Shown here piece after piece: positions 34,985-44,268 of a DNA stretch of 64,000 nucleotides. How positions within the stretch are numbered: the stretch's first letter is position 1; the number at the start of each line of letters is the position of its first letter. Both the position numbers and the translations under genes were made by a program. Under the pieces are notes generated by a model. The model was given only the letters and a program-made list of their open reading frames with translations. It was not told the origin of the DNA and did not search any database. This stretch comes from Angustibacter luteus (GTDB lineage: Bacteria > Actinomycetota > Actinomycetes > Actinomycetales > Angustibacteraceae), in assembly GCF_039541115.1 (NCBI RefSeq), contig NZ_BAABFP010000005.1, positions 480,447-544,446 of the forward strand, read 5' to 3'.

Positions 34985-35953
34985 TTAACTGTCGCGTTCG
35001 CCGTAGCCCTCGAGTGCGGCGGCCGCGACGCGGCGGACGTCGTCCGCCAGCTCGGGTGGGTCGACGATCCGTCCGCTGCCGCCGAGCCGCAGCGCGAGCT
35101 GGCGTAGCCACGCCAGGTCGCCGGTGCGCAGCGTGACCACCAGGTCGCCGTCGCTCGTCTCGGTCACCCGGTCCACCGGGTAGTAGTCGACGACCCAGCG
35201 GGCGGACGGGCGCAGCGCGAGGGTGACCACGTGGTCGTCCGGGCCGGGGGCGAACAGGTCCCCGTCCAGGTCGCGGCCCTGCGCCTCGGCGGGCGGGGTG
35301 CCGTCGACGTCCAGGATCCGCGCGCTGACGACCCGGTCCAGCCGGAACAGCCGCACCCCCTCGGCGCGGTGGCACCAGCCCTCCAGGTACCAGCGGCCGT
35401 CGACGTGCAGCACCCGCATCGGGTCCACGTCGCGCTCGGTGGTCTCGTCCCGGTGCGGCACCAGGTAGCCGAGGTGCAGCCGGCGGCGCAGCCGCAGGGC
35501 GTCCTCGGCGGTGGTCAGCACGTCGGCGTCCGCGACCTGGCCCAGGTCGACCCGGACCGATCCGGCGGGCTGGCCGGCCGCGCCGGCCGCGGCCTCCAGC
35601 TTGACCAGGGCGCGCCGCACCGCGTCGCGGTCGCCGACGCCGGGCACGTCCATCAGGGTGCGCAGGCCGACGATGAGGGCCAGCGCCTCGTCCACGCCGA
35701 GCCGCAGCGGTCGCGAGATCGCGTCGGCGTTGCCGAGGTAGACGAAGCCCTCCTCCCAGTCGGCCTCGATGAGGTCGTCGGGCAGGTGACCGGGCAGGCC
35801 GCACACGAAGAGCAGCTCGAGGTCCTTCACCAGCTGGCGCTCGTCGACGCCGAACTCGGCGGCGGCGTCGGCCAGCGGTACCCCCTGGTGCGCGAGCAGC
35901 CACGGCACCATCGCGAGCAGCCGGGACAGCCGCTCGGTCGCGGACTCGCTCAC
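34985..35953 (-). CDS. pafC: WYL-domain transcriptional regulator PafC
   Basis: A 322-residue protein: an N-terminal winged helix (residues 7-75), a WYL domain with GRWYLEGWCHRAEGVRLFRLD near residues 185-205, and a WCX C-terminal extension. With PafB it forms the DNA-damage-responsive activator of many repair genes in mycobacteria; the WYL domain may sense single-stranded nucleic acid. GTG 35953 overlaps the pafB stop (GTGA), fitting a stoichiometric heterodimer. The name Paf comes from the link to pafA, which lies 3.6 kb upstream in the same orientation. Confidence 0.92.
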   Translation of the reverse strand: MSESATERLSRLLAMVPWLLAHQGVPLADAAAEFGVDERQLVKDLELLFVCGLPGHLPDDLIEADWEEGFVYLGNADAISRPLRLGVDEALALIVGLRTLMDVPGVGDRDAVRRALVKLEAAAGAAGQPAGSVRVDLGQVADADVLTTAEDALRLRRRLHLGYLVPHRDETTERDVDPMRVLHVDGRWYLEGWCHRAEGVRLFRLDRVVSARILDVDGTPPAEAQGRDLDGDLFAPGPDDHVVTLALRPSARWVVDYYPVDRVTETSDGDLVVTLRTGDLAWLRQLALRLGGSGRIVDPPELADDVRRVAAAALEGYGERDS

Positions 35954-36915
35954 CCGGACACCTCCGCCACCGCTCGCAACCGGCGCACCACCGACGCGCG
36001 CAGCTCGTCCGGTTCGATGGCCAGCACCCCGGCGCCCAGGCCGACGAGCTCCTCGGCCAGCGACTCGACGTCCCCGAACTCGACCTCCACGACGTCCCAG
36101 CCGTCGTTCCCAGGCGCGATGGACTTCGCGCGGCGGCGCAGCGACTGCGCGGCCGTCGACCGGGCCCGCACCTGAGCGAGCTCCAGCGGGCGGTCCTGCA
36201 CGCTCTCGCCGACCATGACGCGCGGCACGTGGTCGGCCGGTACCTCGTACTCCCCCGGCTCGCCGATCCGGACGACGTCGCCCTCGACGCGCGACAGCCG
36301 GTAGACGCGTGCTGCGCCTCGGGAGCGGTCGTGACCGGTCAGGTACCAGCGGCCGTTGCGGCTCGTGACTCCCCACGGCTCCACCTGGCGCTCGGCGACC
36401 TCGCCGGTCCGGGCGGTCCGGTACGTGAACCGGACCGGGACGCGGTCGCGGACGGCGCCCCACAGCGCGTCGAACGCAGGCTCGGCGGTGCGGATGCGCG
36501 GCTCCAGGCCGATCAGCGAGCCGTCGTCCTGCGGCGCACCGAGGGCGGTGAGCTTGGTCAGGGCGCGGGTCGCGGGTGCGGCCAGGCTGGCCTGCTGCCA
36601 GACGCGCGAGGCCAGGCCGAGGACGGCGAGCTCGTCCGGTTCGAAGACGACCTGCGGCAGCGCGTACGCCTCGCGGTCCACCCGGTAGCCGATCTCGTCC
36701 TCGAAGAGCGCGTCGTCGCTGCTGGTGACCAGCGGGATGCCCAGCTCGCGCAGCTCGTCCTTGTCGCGCTCGAACATGCGCTCGAACGCCTCGGTCGAGG
36801 TGTTACCGGCGTACTGGGGCACGGCCTGGCGGATCTGCGCCTTGGTGAGCGGGCGTGCGGTGCTCAGCAGGCAGATGACGAGGTTGAGCAACCGCTCGGT
36901 CTTGATGCTGGACAT
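35950..36915 (-). CDS. pafB: WYL-domain transcriptional regulator PafB
   Basis: A 321-residue WYL protein: a winged helix-turn-helix at residues 5-80 (RLLNLVICLLSTARPLTKAQI...), a WYL domain with NGRWYLTGHDRSRGAARVYRLS near 190-210, and the WCX tail. PafB pairs with PafC to activate the mycobacterial LexA-independent DNA damage response. ATG 36915 has AAGGAG upstream. The gene diverges from the DUF3866-type gene (GTG 36973) across 57 bp. Confidence 0.93.
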   Translation of the reverse strand: MSSIKTERLLNLVICLLSTARPLTKAQIRQAVPQYAGNTSTEAFERMFERDKDELRELGIPLVTSSDDALFEDEIGYRVDREAYALPQVVFEPDELAVLGLASRVWQQASLAAPATRALTKLTALGAPQDDGSLIGLEPRIRTAEPAFDALWGAVRDRVPVRFTYRTARTGEVAERQVEPWGVTSRNGRWYLTGHDRSRGAARVYRLSRVEGDVVRIGEPGEYEVPADHVPRVMVGESVQDRPLELAQVRARSTAAQSLRRRAKSIAPGNDGWDVVEVEFGDVESLAEELVGLGAGVLAIEPDELRASVVRRLRAVAEVSG

Positions 36916-36960
36916 GGTCTCCTTCCCGGTGCGGACGGTACCGGACGACGGGGGTCTGGC

Positions 36961-36966
36961 TACCCT
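36961..36966 (+). promoter_or_regulatory. -10 element TACCCT, leaderless promoter
   Basis: TACCCT, then CGGCAC, then GTG 36973. Confidence 0.55.
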
Positions 36967-36972
36967 CGGCAC

Positions 36973-38076
36973 GTGACGATGGTGCGGTGGCGGCGCGGGA
37001 CGGTCGTCGAGGTGGTTCGGCGGTGGACCGGGACGGTCGAGCTGGTGGTCGCGGTGGACGACGCGGCAACGTCGGTGCGGGCGCTGGCCTTCCCCGAGCT
37101 GGTCGGCGAGCCGGAGGTCGGCGACGAGGTGCTGCTGACCACGTCGGCCCTCGAGCGCGGGCTCGGCACCGGCGGCTTCGCGATGGTCGCCGCCGTGCCC
37201 GGTCGCCTGCCGGTCACGGCGGAGGACGCCGATGAGGCGGAGCCGGGGCACCTGGTGAAGGCGCGGTACACGCCCCTGCAGGCGATGGTCCTGGGCGTGG
37301 ACGAGCAGGAGTCCCCGCACCACGAGGTGCTCCGCGACGCGGACGACCTCGCCGGGATGCCCGTGGTCGTGGCCGACCTGCACTCCGCCCTGCCGGCAGT
37401 CGTCGCCGGGCTGCGCACGGTCGCGCCCCACGCCCGGGTGGCCTACGTGATGACCGACGGTGGCGCGCTCCCCGCGTGGTTCTCCCGCACGGTGGACGAG
37501 CTGCGCGCCGCGGGTTGGATCGACGGGTGCGTGTCCGTCGGGCAGGCCTTCGGCGGGGACGTCGAGGCCGTGACGGTGCACACCGGGCTGCTGGCCGCGC
37601 GGCTGGTGATGGGTGCTGATGTGGCCGTGGTCGCCCAGGGGCCTGGCAACCTCGGCACCGGGACGCGCTGGGGCTTCTCCGGGGTCGCCGCCGGCGAGGC
37701 CGTCAACGCGGCCGCAGTCCTCAACGGGCGACCGGTGGCGAGCCTGCGGGTGTCCCAGGCGGACGCGCGGGAGCGGCACCTCGGGGTGTCGCACCACAGC
37801 CTCACCGCCTACGGGCGGGTGGCGCTCGCGCCGTCCGACGTCGTCGTCCCCCTGCTCGGCGGCGAGCTCGGTGAGCGCGTCCGGCGGCAGGCCGCGGTGC
37901 TGGGCGCCCCGACGGGGCGGCACCGGCTCGTCGAGGTCGACTGCGACGGGCTGCTCGCGGCGTTGCGCGCGGCGCCCGTCCGGTTGTCCACGATGGGGCG
38001 CGGACTGGACGAGGACGCCGCCGCGTTCGTCGCGGCGGCGTCCTCCGGCGTGCACGCGGCACGCCTCATCTCGTGA
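36973..38076 (+). CDS. DUF3866-type conserved protein
   Basis: A 367-residue protein I assign to DUF3866 from its length, its partner genes and segments such as LVKARYTPLQAMVLGVDEQES and GPGNLGTGTRWGFSGVAAGEAVN. The glycine-rich GPGNLGTGT and the ADVAVVAQ strand suggest a nucleotide-binding or Rossmann-type fold; no catalytic motif is certain. No membrane segment or signal peptide. GTG 36973 is fixed by its leaderless -10. It sits opposite pafBC and ends 3 bp before the FKBP gene. Conserved near proteasome genes but uncharacterised. Confidence 0.75.
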   Translation: MTMVRWRRGTVVEVVRRWTGTVELVVAVDDAATSVRALAFPELVGEPEVGDEVLLTTSALERGLGTGGFAMVAAVPGRLPVTAEDADEAEPGHLVKARYTPLQAMVLGVDEQESPHHEVLRDADDLAGMPVVVADLHSALPAVVAGLRTVAPHARVAYVMTDGGALPAWFSRTVDELRAAGWIDGCVSVGQAFGGDVEAVTVHTGLLAARLVMGADVAVVAQGPGNLGTGTRWGFSGVAAGEAVNAAAVLNGRPVASLRVSQADARERHLGVSHHSLTAYGRVALAPSDVVVPLLGGELGERVRRQAAVLGAPTGRHRLVEVDCDGLLAALRAAPVRLSTMGRGLDEDAAAFVAAASSGVHAARLIS

Positions 38077-38079
38077 TCG

Positions 38080-38460
38080 TCAGCTGACGTCGACCAGGTC
38101 GACGACGAAGATCAGCGTCTCGCCGCCCTTGATCGCGCCGCCCGCGCCACGGTCGCCGTAGCCCAGGTGCGGCGGGATCGTGATGGTCCGGCGTCCGCCG
38201 ACCCGCATCCCCTGCAGCCCCTGGTCCCAGCCCTGGATGACCTGGCCGACGCCGAGTTGGAAGCGCAGTGGTTCCCCGCGGTTCCACGAGGCGTCGAACT
38301 CCTCGCCGGTGGAGTGCGCGACCCCGACGTAGTGCGCCAGCACCGTGCTGCCGGCCACCGCCTCGGTGCCCTCGCCGACGATCTGGTCCTCGAGGACGAG
38401 CTCCGTCGGCGGCTCGTCACCGGGGAACTCGATCTCGGGCTTGGTGCGGTCGAACGCCAT
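38080..38460 (-). CDS. FKBP-type peptidyl-prolyl isomerase
   Basis: A 126-residue single FKBP domain, cytoplasmic (no signal). Active-site residues are visible in VLAHYVGV, EFDASWNRGEPLRFQLGVGQVIQGWDQ (given as two parts: EFDASW and VIQGWD) and HLGYGDRGAG. It catalyses cis-trans isomerisation of proline bonds. ATG 38460 has AGAGGA upstream and is 50 bp after the stop of the FKBP lipoprotein gene, so they are co-transcribed. FKBP genes beside pafA are common in actinobacteria. Confidence 0.94.
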   Translation of the reverse strand: MAFDRTKPEIEFPGDEPPTELVLEDQIVGEGTEAVAGSTVLAHYVGVAHSTGEEFDASWNRGEPLRFQLGVGQVIQGWDQGLQGMRVGGRRTITIPPHLGYGDRGAGGAIKGGETLIFVVDLVDVS

Positions 38461-38510
38461 GGCGGGTCCTCTCGTTGAGCGAGTCGGAGTGGGTCGTGCG
38501 GGTGGTTGCG

Positions 38511-39488
38511 TCAGTGCGCGTCGAGGATGTCGACGACGAACACGAGGCTGTCGGTGCCCTTGATCCCGGCGTTGGCGTTGCCGGCCTTGCCGTAGCCGTC
38601 GGCCGGCGGGATGACCAGGAGGACGCGGCTGCCGATGGTCTGGCCCGTGAGGCCCTTGTCGAAGCCGGGGATGGTGCCGCCGGTGCCGACGGGGAAGTCT
38701 GCGGTGGTGCCGCGGGAGAACGAGGAGTCGAAGACCTTGGTGGAGCCGAAGATCTGCCCGACGTAGTTGACGGTGACGGTCTGCCCGGCCTTGACCGCGG
38801 CGCCCTTGCCCTTGATGAGCGGCTGAGCGATGGTCTTGGTCGGGGCCTTCGCGCCGGCGACCATCGTGATGGTCGGGGCCTTGCCGTCGCCGTTGTCCTT
38901 CACGGTGGGCAGGCCGGCCGGCGGGGTGACGGCGTCACCGGTCGGCTTGGTCAGCGGGGTGCTCGCGGACTTCACGTCGAGGACGAAGATCAGGCCGTCC
39001 TCCTTGGCGAAGCCGAGCTCGGCGTTGGTCTGGTCGGCGAAGCCGTCCTGCGGCGCGATACCGGCCAGGACGCGCGAGCCGACCTTCTGCCCGATCAGGC
39101 TGACGGCCAGGCCCGGCATCAGCTGCTGCGGGTCCGCCACGAAGGTGGCTGGGGTCTTGCCGAACGAGGTGTCGGCCTCCTTGCCGTCCTTCGCGTTCAG
39201 CAGGACGTAGTCGACGGTGACCCGCTGCCCGGAGGTGACCTTGGCGCCGGTGCCCTCGGAGATGACCTTGGTGCCGGTGCGGGTGAGCACCGTCGGGGTC
39301 GAGGCCAGCTTGACGGTCGGCTTCTCGCCGAACTTGCCGGTGACCGTCACGTCCTTCAGTGCGGCCGGCGTGCCCTGGGCAGCCGTGGAGGACGACGAAG
39401 CGGCCGGCTTGTCAGCACTGGCGCAGCCCGCGAGGAGCAGGGCGGGGACGGCCAGGGCAGCGGCGAGTCGGGGCAGGGCAGGGCGCAC
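38511..39488 (-). CDS. lipoprotein with two FKBP domains
   Basis: A 325-residue exported lipoprotein. The signal peptide ends with a lipobox LLAGC at residues 18-22, then a Ser/Ala linker. Two FKBP modules follow: residues 70-185 (ending LIFVLDVKSA) and 215-325 (VNYVGQIFG, FDSSF, VIPPADGYG, VFVVDILDAH). The first module is degenerate and may be structural only. It would act as a foldase at the outer face of the membrane and needs Lgt/LspA processing; the lnt at 16144 could add the third acyl chain. Start GTG 39488 with AAAGG upstream. Confidence 0.92.
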   Translation of the reverse strand: MRPALPRLAAALAVPALLLAGCASADKPAASSSSTAAQGTPAALKDVTVTGKFGEKPTVKLASTPTVLTRTGTKVISEGTGAKVTSGQRVTVDYVLLNAKDGKEADTSFGKTPATFVADPQQLMPGLAVSLIGQKVGSRVLAGIAPQDGFADQTNAELGFAKEDGLIFVLDVKSASTPLTKPTGDAVTPPAGLPTVKDNGDGKAPTITMVAGAKAPTKTIAQPLIKGKGAAVKAGQTVTVNYVGQIFGSTKVFDSSFSRGTTADFPVGTGGTIPGFDKGLTGQTIGSRVLLVIPPADGYGKAGNANAGIKGTDSLVFVVDILDAH

Positions 39489-39587
39489 GAGGATGAACCT
39501 TTGGTCGGGGGATGTCGAGACAGCCTAACCCGCCTCCCTGGGAGTTCCCTTGGAGCGGTGTGTCCGAAACGTGGAGAACCCGCGGGC

Positions 39588-40949
39588 TCACATGCTCGCG
39601 ATGAGCCGGTCCACCCGCTCGTCCGTGCTGGCGAACGGGTCCTTGCAGAGCACCGTGCGCTGCGCCTGGTCGTTCAGCTTCAGGTGCACCCAGTCGACCG
39701 TGAAGTCACGGCGCTGCTCCTGCGCCCGGCGGACGAAGTCGCCGCGCAGCTTCGCCCGGGTGGTCTGCGGCGGCACCGACTTGGCCTCGAAGATCTCGAT
39801 GTCGCTGGCGACCCGCTCCACCCGGCCCGCGCGCTCCAGCAGGTAGTAGAGGCCCCGACGGCGGTGGATGTCGTGGTAGGCGAGGTCCAGCTGCGCGATC
39901 CGGGGGTGGGACAGGTCCATCCCGTGCTTCGCCTGGTACCGCTCGATCAGGCGCAGCTTGATGGCCCAGTCGATCTCGCGATCGATCAGCGACAGGTCGG
40001 CCGTGTCGACGGCGGTCAGCGTCCGCCGCCACAGCTCGAGCACCGCCTTGTGCGACGGGCTGGTGGGGCCGCGGCGGTCGACGAAGTCCTGCGCCCGGTC
40101 CAGGTACTCGGTCTGGATCTCCAGCGCGGAGAGCTCTCGGCCGTTGGCCAGCCGGACCTTCTTGCGTCCGGTGACGTCGTGGCTGATCTCGCGGATCGCC
40201 CGGATCGGGTTCTCCAGCGTGAGGTCCCGCATGACGACGCCGGCCTCGATCATCTGCAGCACGATGTCGGCGGAGCCGAGCTTGAGCAGTGTCGTGCTCT
40301 CGCTCATGTTGGAGTCGCCGACGATGACGTGCAGGCGACGGTGGTGCTCGGCGTCCGCGTGCGGCTCGTCCCGGGTGTTGATGATCGGACGCGAGCGGGT
40401 GGTGGCGCTCGACACGCCCTCCCAGATGTGGTCCGCGCGCTGGCTGACGCAGTAGATCGCGCCACGAGGGGTCTGCAGCACCTTGCCCGCTCCGCAGATG
40501 ATCTGCCGGCTGACCAGGAACGGGATCAGCACGTCCGACAGGCGCTGGAAGTCGCCGTGCCGGGAGACGAGGTAGTTCTCGTGGCAGCCGTAGCTGTTGC
40601 CGGCCGAGTCCGTGTTGTTCTTGAACAGGTAGACCTCGCCGGCGATGCCCTCGTCCTTCAGGCGCTGCTGCGCGTCGGCGACCAGGCCCTCGAGGATCCG
40701 CTCCCCCGCCTTGTCGTGCACCACGGCCTGGCGCAGGTCGTCGCACTCCGGTGTCGCGTACTCGGGGTGCGAGCCGACGTCCAGGTACAGCCGCGCGCCG
40801 TTGCGCAGGAAGACGTTGCTGGACCGGCCCCAGGACACCACGCGGCGGAACAGGTAACGGGCCACCTCGTCGGGGCTCAGGCGGCGCTGACCTTCGAACG
40901 AGCACGTCACCCCGTACTCGTTCTCGATCCCGAAGATACGTCGGTCCAC
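39588..40949 (-). CDS. pafA: Pup-protein ligase PafA
   Basis: A 453-residue carboxylate-amine ligase of the glutamine-synthetase-like fold. [11 protein letters not shown] opens the protein with E9, and D57 in [17 protein letters not shown] is the catalytic base position known in the mycobacterial enzyme. It couples the C-terminal glutamate of deamidated Pup to target lysines using ATP. The length matches M. tuberculosis PafA. GTG 40949 follows GGAGGG. It lies downstream of a GNAT and upstream of the two FKBP genes, with the 99-bp gap to the FKBP lipoprotein gene. Confidence 0.98.
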   Translation of the reverse strand: MDRRIFGIENEYGVTCSFEGQRRLSPDEVARYLFRRVVSWGRSSNVFLRNGARLYLDVGSHPEYATPECDDLRQAVVHDKAGERILEGLVADAQQRLKDEGIAGEVYLFKNNTDSAGNSYGCHENYLVSRHGDFQRLSDVLIPFLVSRQIICGAGKVLQTPRGAIYCVSQRADHIWEGVSSATTRSRPIINTRDEPHADAEHHRRLHVIVGDSNMSESTTLLKLGSADIVLQMIEAGVVMRDLTLENPIRAIREISHDVTGRKKVRLANGRELSALEIQTEYLDRAQDFVDRRGPTSPSHKAVLELWRRTLTAVDTADLSLIDREIDWAIKLRLIERYQAKHGMDLSHPRIAQLDLAYHDIHRRRGLYYLLERAGRVERVASDIEIFEAKSVPPQTTRAKLRGDFVRRAQEQRRDFTVDWVHLKLNDQAQRTVLCKDPFASTDERVDRLIASM

Positions 40950-40983
40950 GGGGCTCCCTCCTGCGCTCGGGCCTTCACCCACC

Positions 40984-41514
40984 CTACGTCGGCTCGGTCG
41001 AACCCGCCGGGACCTCGCGCCGCATCACCTGCAGCGTGATGCCGCGGTCGTCCTGCCGGGTCTCCTGGTCCACGTAGCCGTGCCGGCGGTAGAACGCCAG
41101 GTTGGACTGCGAGCTGCCGCCGGTCCACAGCTCGAAGCGGCGCACTCCGAGGCCTGCGGCGAGGTCGTGCAGCGCCTGAACCAGCAGGCTGCCCAGGCCG
41201 CGACCCTGCACGTCCGGCGCCACCACGATGCGCCCGACGACGGCGGCCAGGCCCTCGGGGTCGACCACGAGCCGCGCCGAGCCGAGCAGCCGGCCGGGCC
41301 GGCCCTCGGTCTCGTCGACGGCGACGGCGACCACGACGTGCGTGCGTGGGTCCCCGATCGCCCGCCGGACGTCGTCCGGGGTGTCCCGCAGGGGTTGGAT
41401 GTCGGGCTCGCCGTACAGCTGCGCCTCGGCGACGAAGGCCGCGCGTTGCAGTGTCAGCACCTCGCCGGTGTCGGACGAGGTGGCCGGACGGAGCTGGACC
41501 GCAGGCGTCGCCAT
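40984..41514 (-). CDS. GNAT family N-acetyltransferase
   Basis: A 176-residue acetyltransferase. The acetyl-CoA loop is visible as [18 protein letters not shown] and motif B as [17 protein letters not shown]. Substrate unknown. ATG 41514 is chosen over ATG 41535 because TACCGT lies 7 nt before it, a leaderless arrangement. The gene sits between prcA and pafA; it is followed by pafA after 34 bp on the same strand, so it may be transcribed with pafA. Confidence 0.87.
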   Translation of the reverse strand: MATPAVQLRPATSSDTGEVLTLQRAAFVAEAQLYGEPDIQPLRDTPDDVRRAIGDPRTHVVVAVAVDETEGRPGRLLGSARLVVDPEGLAAVVGRIVVAPDVQGRGLGSLLVQALHDLAAGLGVRRFELWTGGSSQSNLAFYRRHGYVDQETRQDDRGITLQVMRREVPAGSTEPT

Positions 41515-41521
41515 GGAGCCG

Positions 41522-41527
41522 ACGGTA
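41522..41527 (-). promoter_or_regulatory. -10 element TACCGT, leaderless promoter of the GNAT gene
   Basis: On the minus strand TACCGT, then CGGCTCC, then ATG 41514. It may also drive pafA. Confidence 0.5.
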
Positions 41528-41637
41528 GCGGCCACCGCTCACGGGCGACGCTGCGGCGGGTTCGCCGACGGCGCAACCGTTGCGCTGCGGGCGAACCGGG
41601 CGTGACAGCCGCCGGCGGACCCTGGTCTGCTGACCGC

Positions 41638-42645
41638 ATGACGAAGCTGCTGGTGCTCGGTGGGACGGCGTGGCTCGGTCGGGAGGTGGCCCGGGCGGCG
41701 GTCTCCCGTGGTGACGAGGTGACGTGCCTGGCGCGCGGGGAGTCGGGACAACCCGCCGACGGTGTCGCCTGGGTCGCCGCGGACCGGACCCGCGCCGACG
41801 CCTACGACGCGGTGCGCACGAGTGACTGGGACGCCGTGGTCGACGTGTCGTGGCAGCCGGGGATGGTGCGCTCGGCGCTCGCCGCGCTCGGTGACCACGC
41901 CGGCCACTGGGCGTACGTGTCGTCCTGCTCCGTGTACGCCAGTCACGGCCAGGTGGACGCCGGCGAGAGCGCCGAGCTGCTGCGCGCGCTGGAGGGCGAC
42001 ACCGCGACCCGGGAGGAGTACGGCGAGGCCAAGGTGGCCTGCGAGATCGCCTGCCGGGACTCCGTCGGCGGCCGCCTGCTGGTGGCCCGGTCCGGGTTGA
42101 TCGGTGGCTACGGCGACCCGAGCGACCGGTTCGGCTACTGGCCGGGGCGTTTCGCGCGGGCCGCGGCCGGGGCGGTCCCAGTTCTCGTGCCCGACGTGCT
42201 CGAGGCGCGGACCCAGACCTGCGACGTCCGCGACCTCGCGGAGTGGCTGGTGCGCGCGGGTTCGGCGGGAACCACCGGGACGTTCAACGCGCCTGGGGCG
42301 CGGCACTCGTTCGGCGAGGTGCTCGATGCCTGCCGCGTCGCGACCGGGTACGACGGGGCGGTTGAGCTCGTGCCGCCGGCCTGGCTGCGGGAGCAGGAGG
42401 TCGGGGAGTACATGGGGCCGCGGTCGGTCCCGCTGTGGATCGGCGACCCGGACTGGCAGGGCTTCAGCGCGCGGGACGGCTCGGCCGCAGTGGCGGCGGG
42501 GCTGACTCACCGCCCGCTGCTGGACCTCGTCGAGCAGTCGTTGCGCTGGGAGCGCGAGCTCGGTCTCACCCGTGAGCAGCGCAAGGCCGGGCTGTCGGCC
42601 GACGAGGAAGACGAGCTGCTGCAGCGCTGGGGTGCTGTCGCCTAG
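41638..42645 (+). CDS. NAD(P)-dependent epimerase/dehydratase-type protein
   Basis: A 335-residue Rossmann protein of the extended SDR/atypical class: nucleotide motif LVLGGTAWLGREVA at residues 5-18, a YVSSCSVYAS segment in place of the usual S...YxxxK region, and EEYGEAKVACE holding Y and K. The C-terminal half binds substrate. Function unknown. It is on the plus strand, facing prcA, between two minus-strand proteasome genes. ATG 41638 has TCTGCT 6 nt upstream, a weak -10. Confidence 0.82.
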   Translation: MTKLLVLGGTAWLGREVARAAVSRGDEVTCLARGESGQPADGVAWVAADRTRADAYDAVRTSDWDAVVDVSWQPGMVRSALAALGDHAGHWAYVSSCSVYASHGQVDAGESAELLRALEGDTATREEYGEAKVACEIACRDSVGGRLLVARSGLIGGYGDPSDRFGYWPGRFARAAAGAVPVLVPDVLEARTQTCDVRDLAEWLVRAGSAGTTGTFNAPGARHSFGEVLDACRVATGYDGAVELVPPAWLREQEVGEYMGPRSVPLWIGDPDWQGFSARDGSAAVAAGLTHRPLLDLVEQSLRWERELGLTREQRKAGLSADEEDELLQRWGAVA

Positions 42646-42658
42646 CCGGTCTGGGGGT

Positions 42659-43414
42659 TCAGCTGTCGTCCGGCTGACCCGGCCGCTCGTCGACGTGCGG
42701 GACGTCGCTCGTCGGGTCGCTCGGGCTCAGCAGCCGCTCCAGCAGGTCACCGGTGATCCGGCGGAACAGGCGGCGGTCGCGCTGCCGGTCCAGCACCGCG
42801 GCCTCGATGACCTCGGGGCCGAGGACGCGCGGCTCGCCGCCGGCCGGGTCGACCCCCAGCAGCTCGACCGCCAGCGACAGCGCCTCACCCAGGGTCAGGT
42901 CCGGGCGCCAGCGCTCCTCGAGCCCGGTGATGATCGCCTCAGGCTGACCGCCCATGGCGACGAAGCCCTGCTCGTCCGCGACGGAGCCGTCGTAGGTGAT
43001 CCGGTAGATCTGGTCGCCCTCGGGCCGCTGGGCGACCTCGGCGACGACGATCTCGACCTCGTACGGCTTGGACTCCTGGGTGAACACGGTCCCGAGGGTC
43101 TGCGCGTAGGCGTTGGCCAGGCCGCGGGCCGTCACGTCGCTGCGGTCGTAGGAGTAGCCGCGCAGGTCGGCGTACCGGACTCCGGCCACCCGCAGGTTCT
43201 CGAACTCGTTGTACTTGCCGACAGCGGCGAAGGCGACGCGGTCGTAGATCTCGCTGACCTTGTGCAACGCCCGCGAGGTGTTCTCGGCGACGAAGGCGAT
43301 CCCGCCGTCGTACCCCAGGACGACGGCCGACCGGCCGCGCGCGATCCCCTTGCGCGCGTAGTCGGCCCGGTCCTTCATGAGCTGCTCGGGCGAGACGTAG
43401 AACGGCATGCTCAT
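42659..43414 (-). CDS. prcA: 20S proteasome alpha subunit PrcA
   Basis: A 251-residue alpha subunit. The N-terminal [25 protein letters not shown] is the H0-gate region (given in parts: FYVSPEQLM and [12 protein letters not shown]). The core continues with [17 protein letters not shown] and [16 protein letters not shown]. It forms the outer ring that Mpa docks on. The C-terminus is acidic and hydrophilic. ATG 43414 overlaps the prcB stop (ATGA). The 12-bp gap to the epimerase stop is convergent. Confidence 0.98.
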   Translation of the reverse strand: MSMPFYVSPEQLMKDRADYARKGIARGRSAVVLGYDGGIAFVAENTSRALHKVSEIYDRVAFAAVGKYNEFENLRVAGVRYADLRGYSYDRSDVTARGLANAYAQTLGTVFTQESKPYEVEIVVAEVAQRPEGDQIYRITYDGSVADEQGFVAMGGQPEAIITGLEERWRPDLTLGEALSLAVELLGVDPAGGEPRVLGPEVIEAAVLDRQRDRRLFRRITGDLLERLLSPSDPTSDVPHVDERPGQPDDS

Positions 43415-44268
43415 CGGTCGCTCCCCTCCCCGCGCTGGAGTGCGCCGCCGGGATCGCCTCGGCGCCCGGCGACCACCTGCTGGACGACCGCACCGAGGGT
43501 GTCGTCGTCCACCCGCCGGTAGCCCTCGACGTCCACGACGCCGACGACGGGCCAGATCTGCCGGTTGAGGTCCGGGCCACCGGTGGCCGAGTCGTCGTCC
43601 GCGGCGTCGTAGAGCGCCTCCACAGCGAACCGCACCGCCTGCTCGGACGTCAGGCCGGGGCGCCACATCTTCTTCAGGGCGCCGCGGGCGAACAGCGAGC
43701 CCGAGCCCACCGAGTGGTGGTGGTGCTCGCGGTAGCAGCCGCCGGTGACGTCGTAGCTGTAGATGCGACCCTGCCGGACGTCGACGTCGTAGCCGGCGAA
43801 CAGCGGGACCACGGCGAGTCCCTGCATGGCGAGCCCGAGGTTGTTGCGGAGCATGGTCGCGAGCCGGTTGGCCTTGCCCTCCAGGGAGAGCAGCGTGCCC
43901 TCGATCTTCTCGTAGTGCTCGAGCTCGACCTGGAAGAGCTTGACCAGCTCGATGGCGAGGCCTGCGCTGCCGGCGATGCCGACGCAGGAGTACTCGTCGG
44001 TGCCGAACACCTTCTCGATCTCGCGGTTGGCGATCATGCTGCCCATCGTCGCCCGGCGATCGCCGCCCATCACGACGCCGCCGTCGAACTCGACGGCCAC
44101 GATCGTGGTGCCGTGCGGGATGTCTGGCACGGTGCCCGGGGGCAGCGCGCGGCCCGCCGGGAGCATCGTCGGGGCGTGCGCGGACAGGAAGTCGGTGAAG
44201 GACGACGACCCCGGCGAGGTGAACGCGCGTGGGAGTCGGCCGGCCGGATCGCGCTGGTCTGGGCTCAC
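43411..44268 (-). CDS. prcB: 20S proteasome beta subunit PrcB, with propeptide
   Basis: A 285-residue N-terminal nucleophile hydrolase. Residues 1-53 are the propeptide; autocleavage in [10 protein letters not shown] exposes T54 as catalytic nucleophile. Other features: [12 protein letters not shown] with the active-site lysine region downstream, ETCVG-like CVGIAGSAG and DGVVMGG-type GGVVMGGD. It forms the inner ring of the proteasome. GTG 44268 overlaps the stop of the endonuclease-VII-like gene (GTGA), so it is translated from the same mRNA as pup. Confidence 0.97.
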   Translation of the reverse strand: MSPDQRDPAGRLPRAFTSPGSSSFTDFLSAHAPTMLPAGRALPPGTVPDIPHGTTIVAVEFDGGVVMGGDRRATMGSMIANREIEKVFGTDEYSCVGIAGSAGLAIELVKLFQVELEHYEKIEGTLLSLEGKANRLATMLRNNLGLAMQGLAVVPLFAGYDVDVRQGRIYSYDVTGGCYREHHHHSVGSGSLFARGALKKMWRPGLTSEQAVRFAVEALYDAADDDSATGGPDLNRQIWPVVGVVDVEGYRRVDDDTLGAVVQQVVAGRRGDPGGALQRGEGSDR

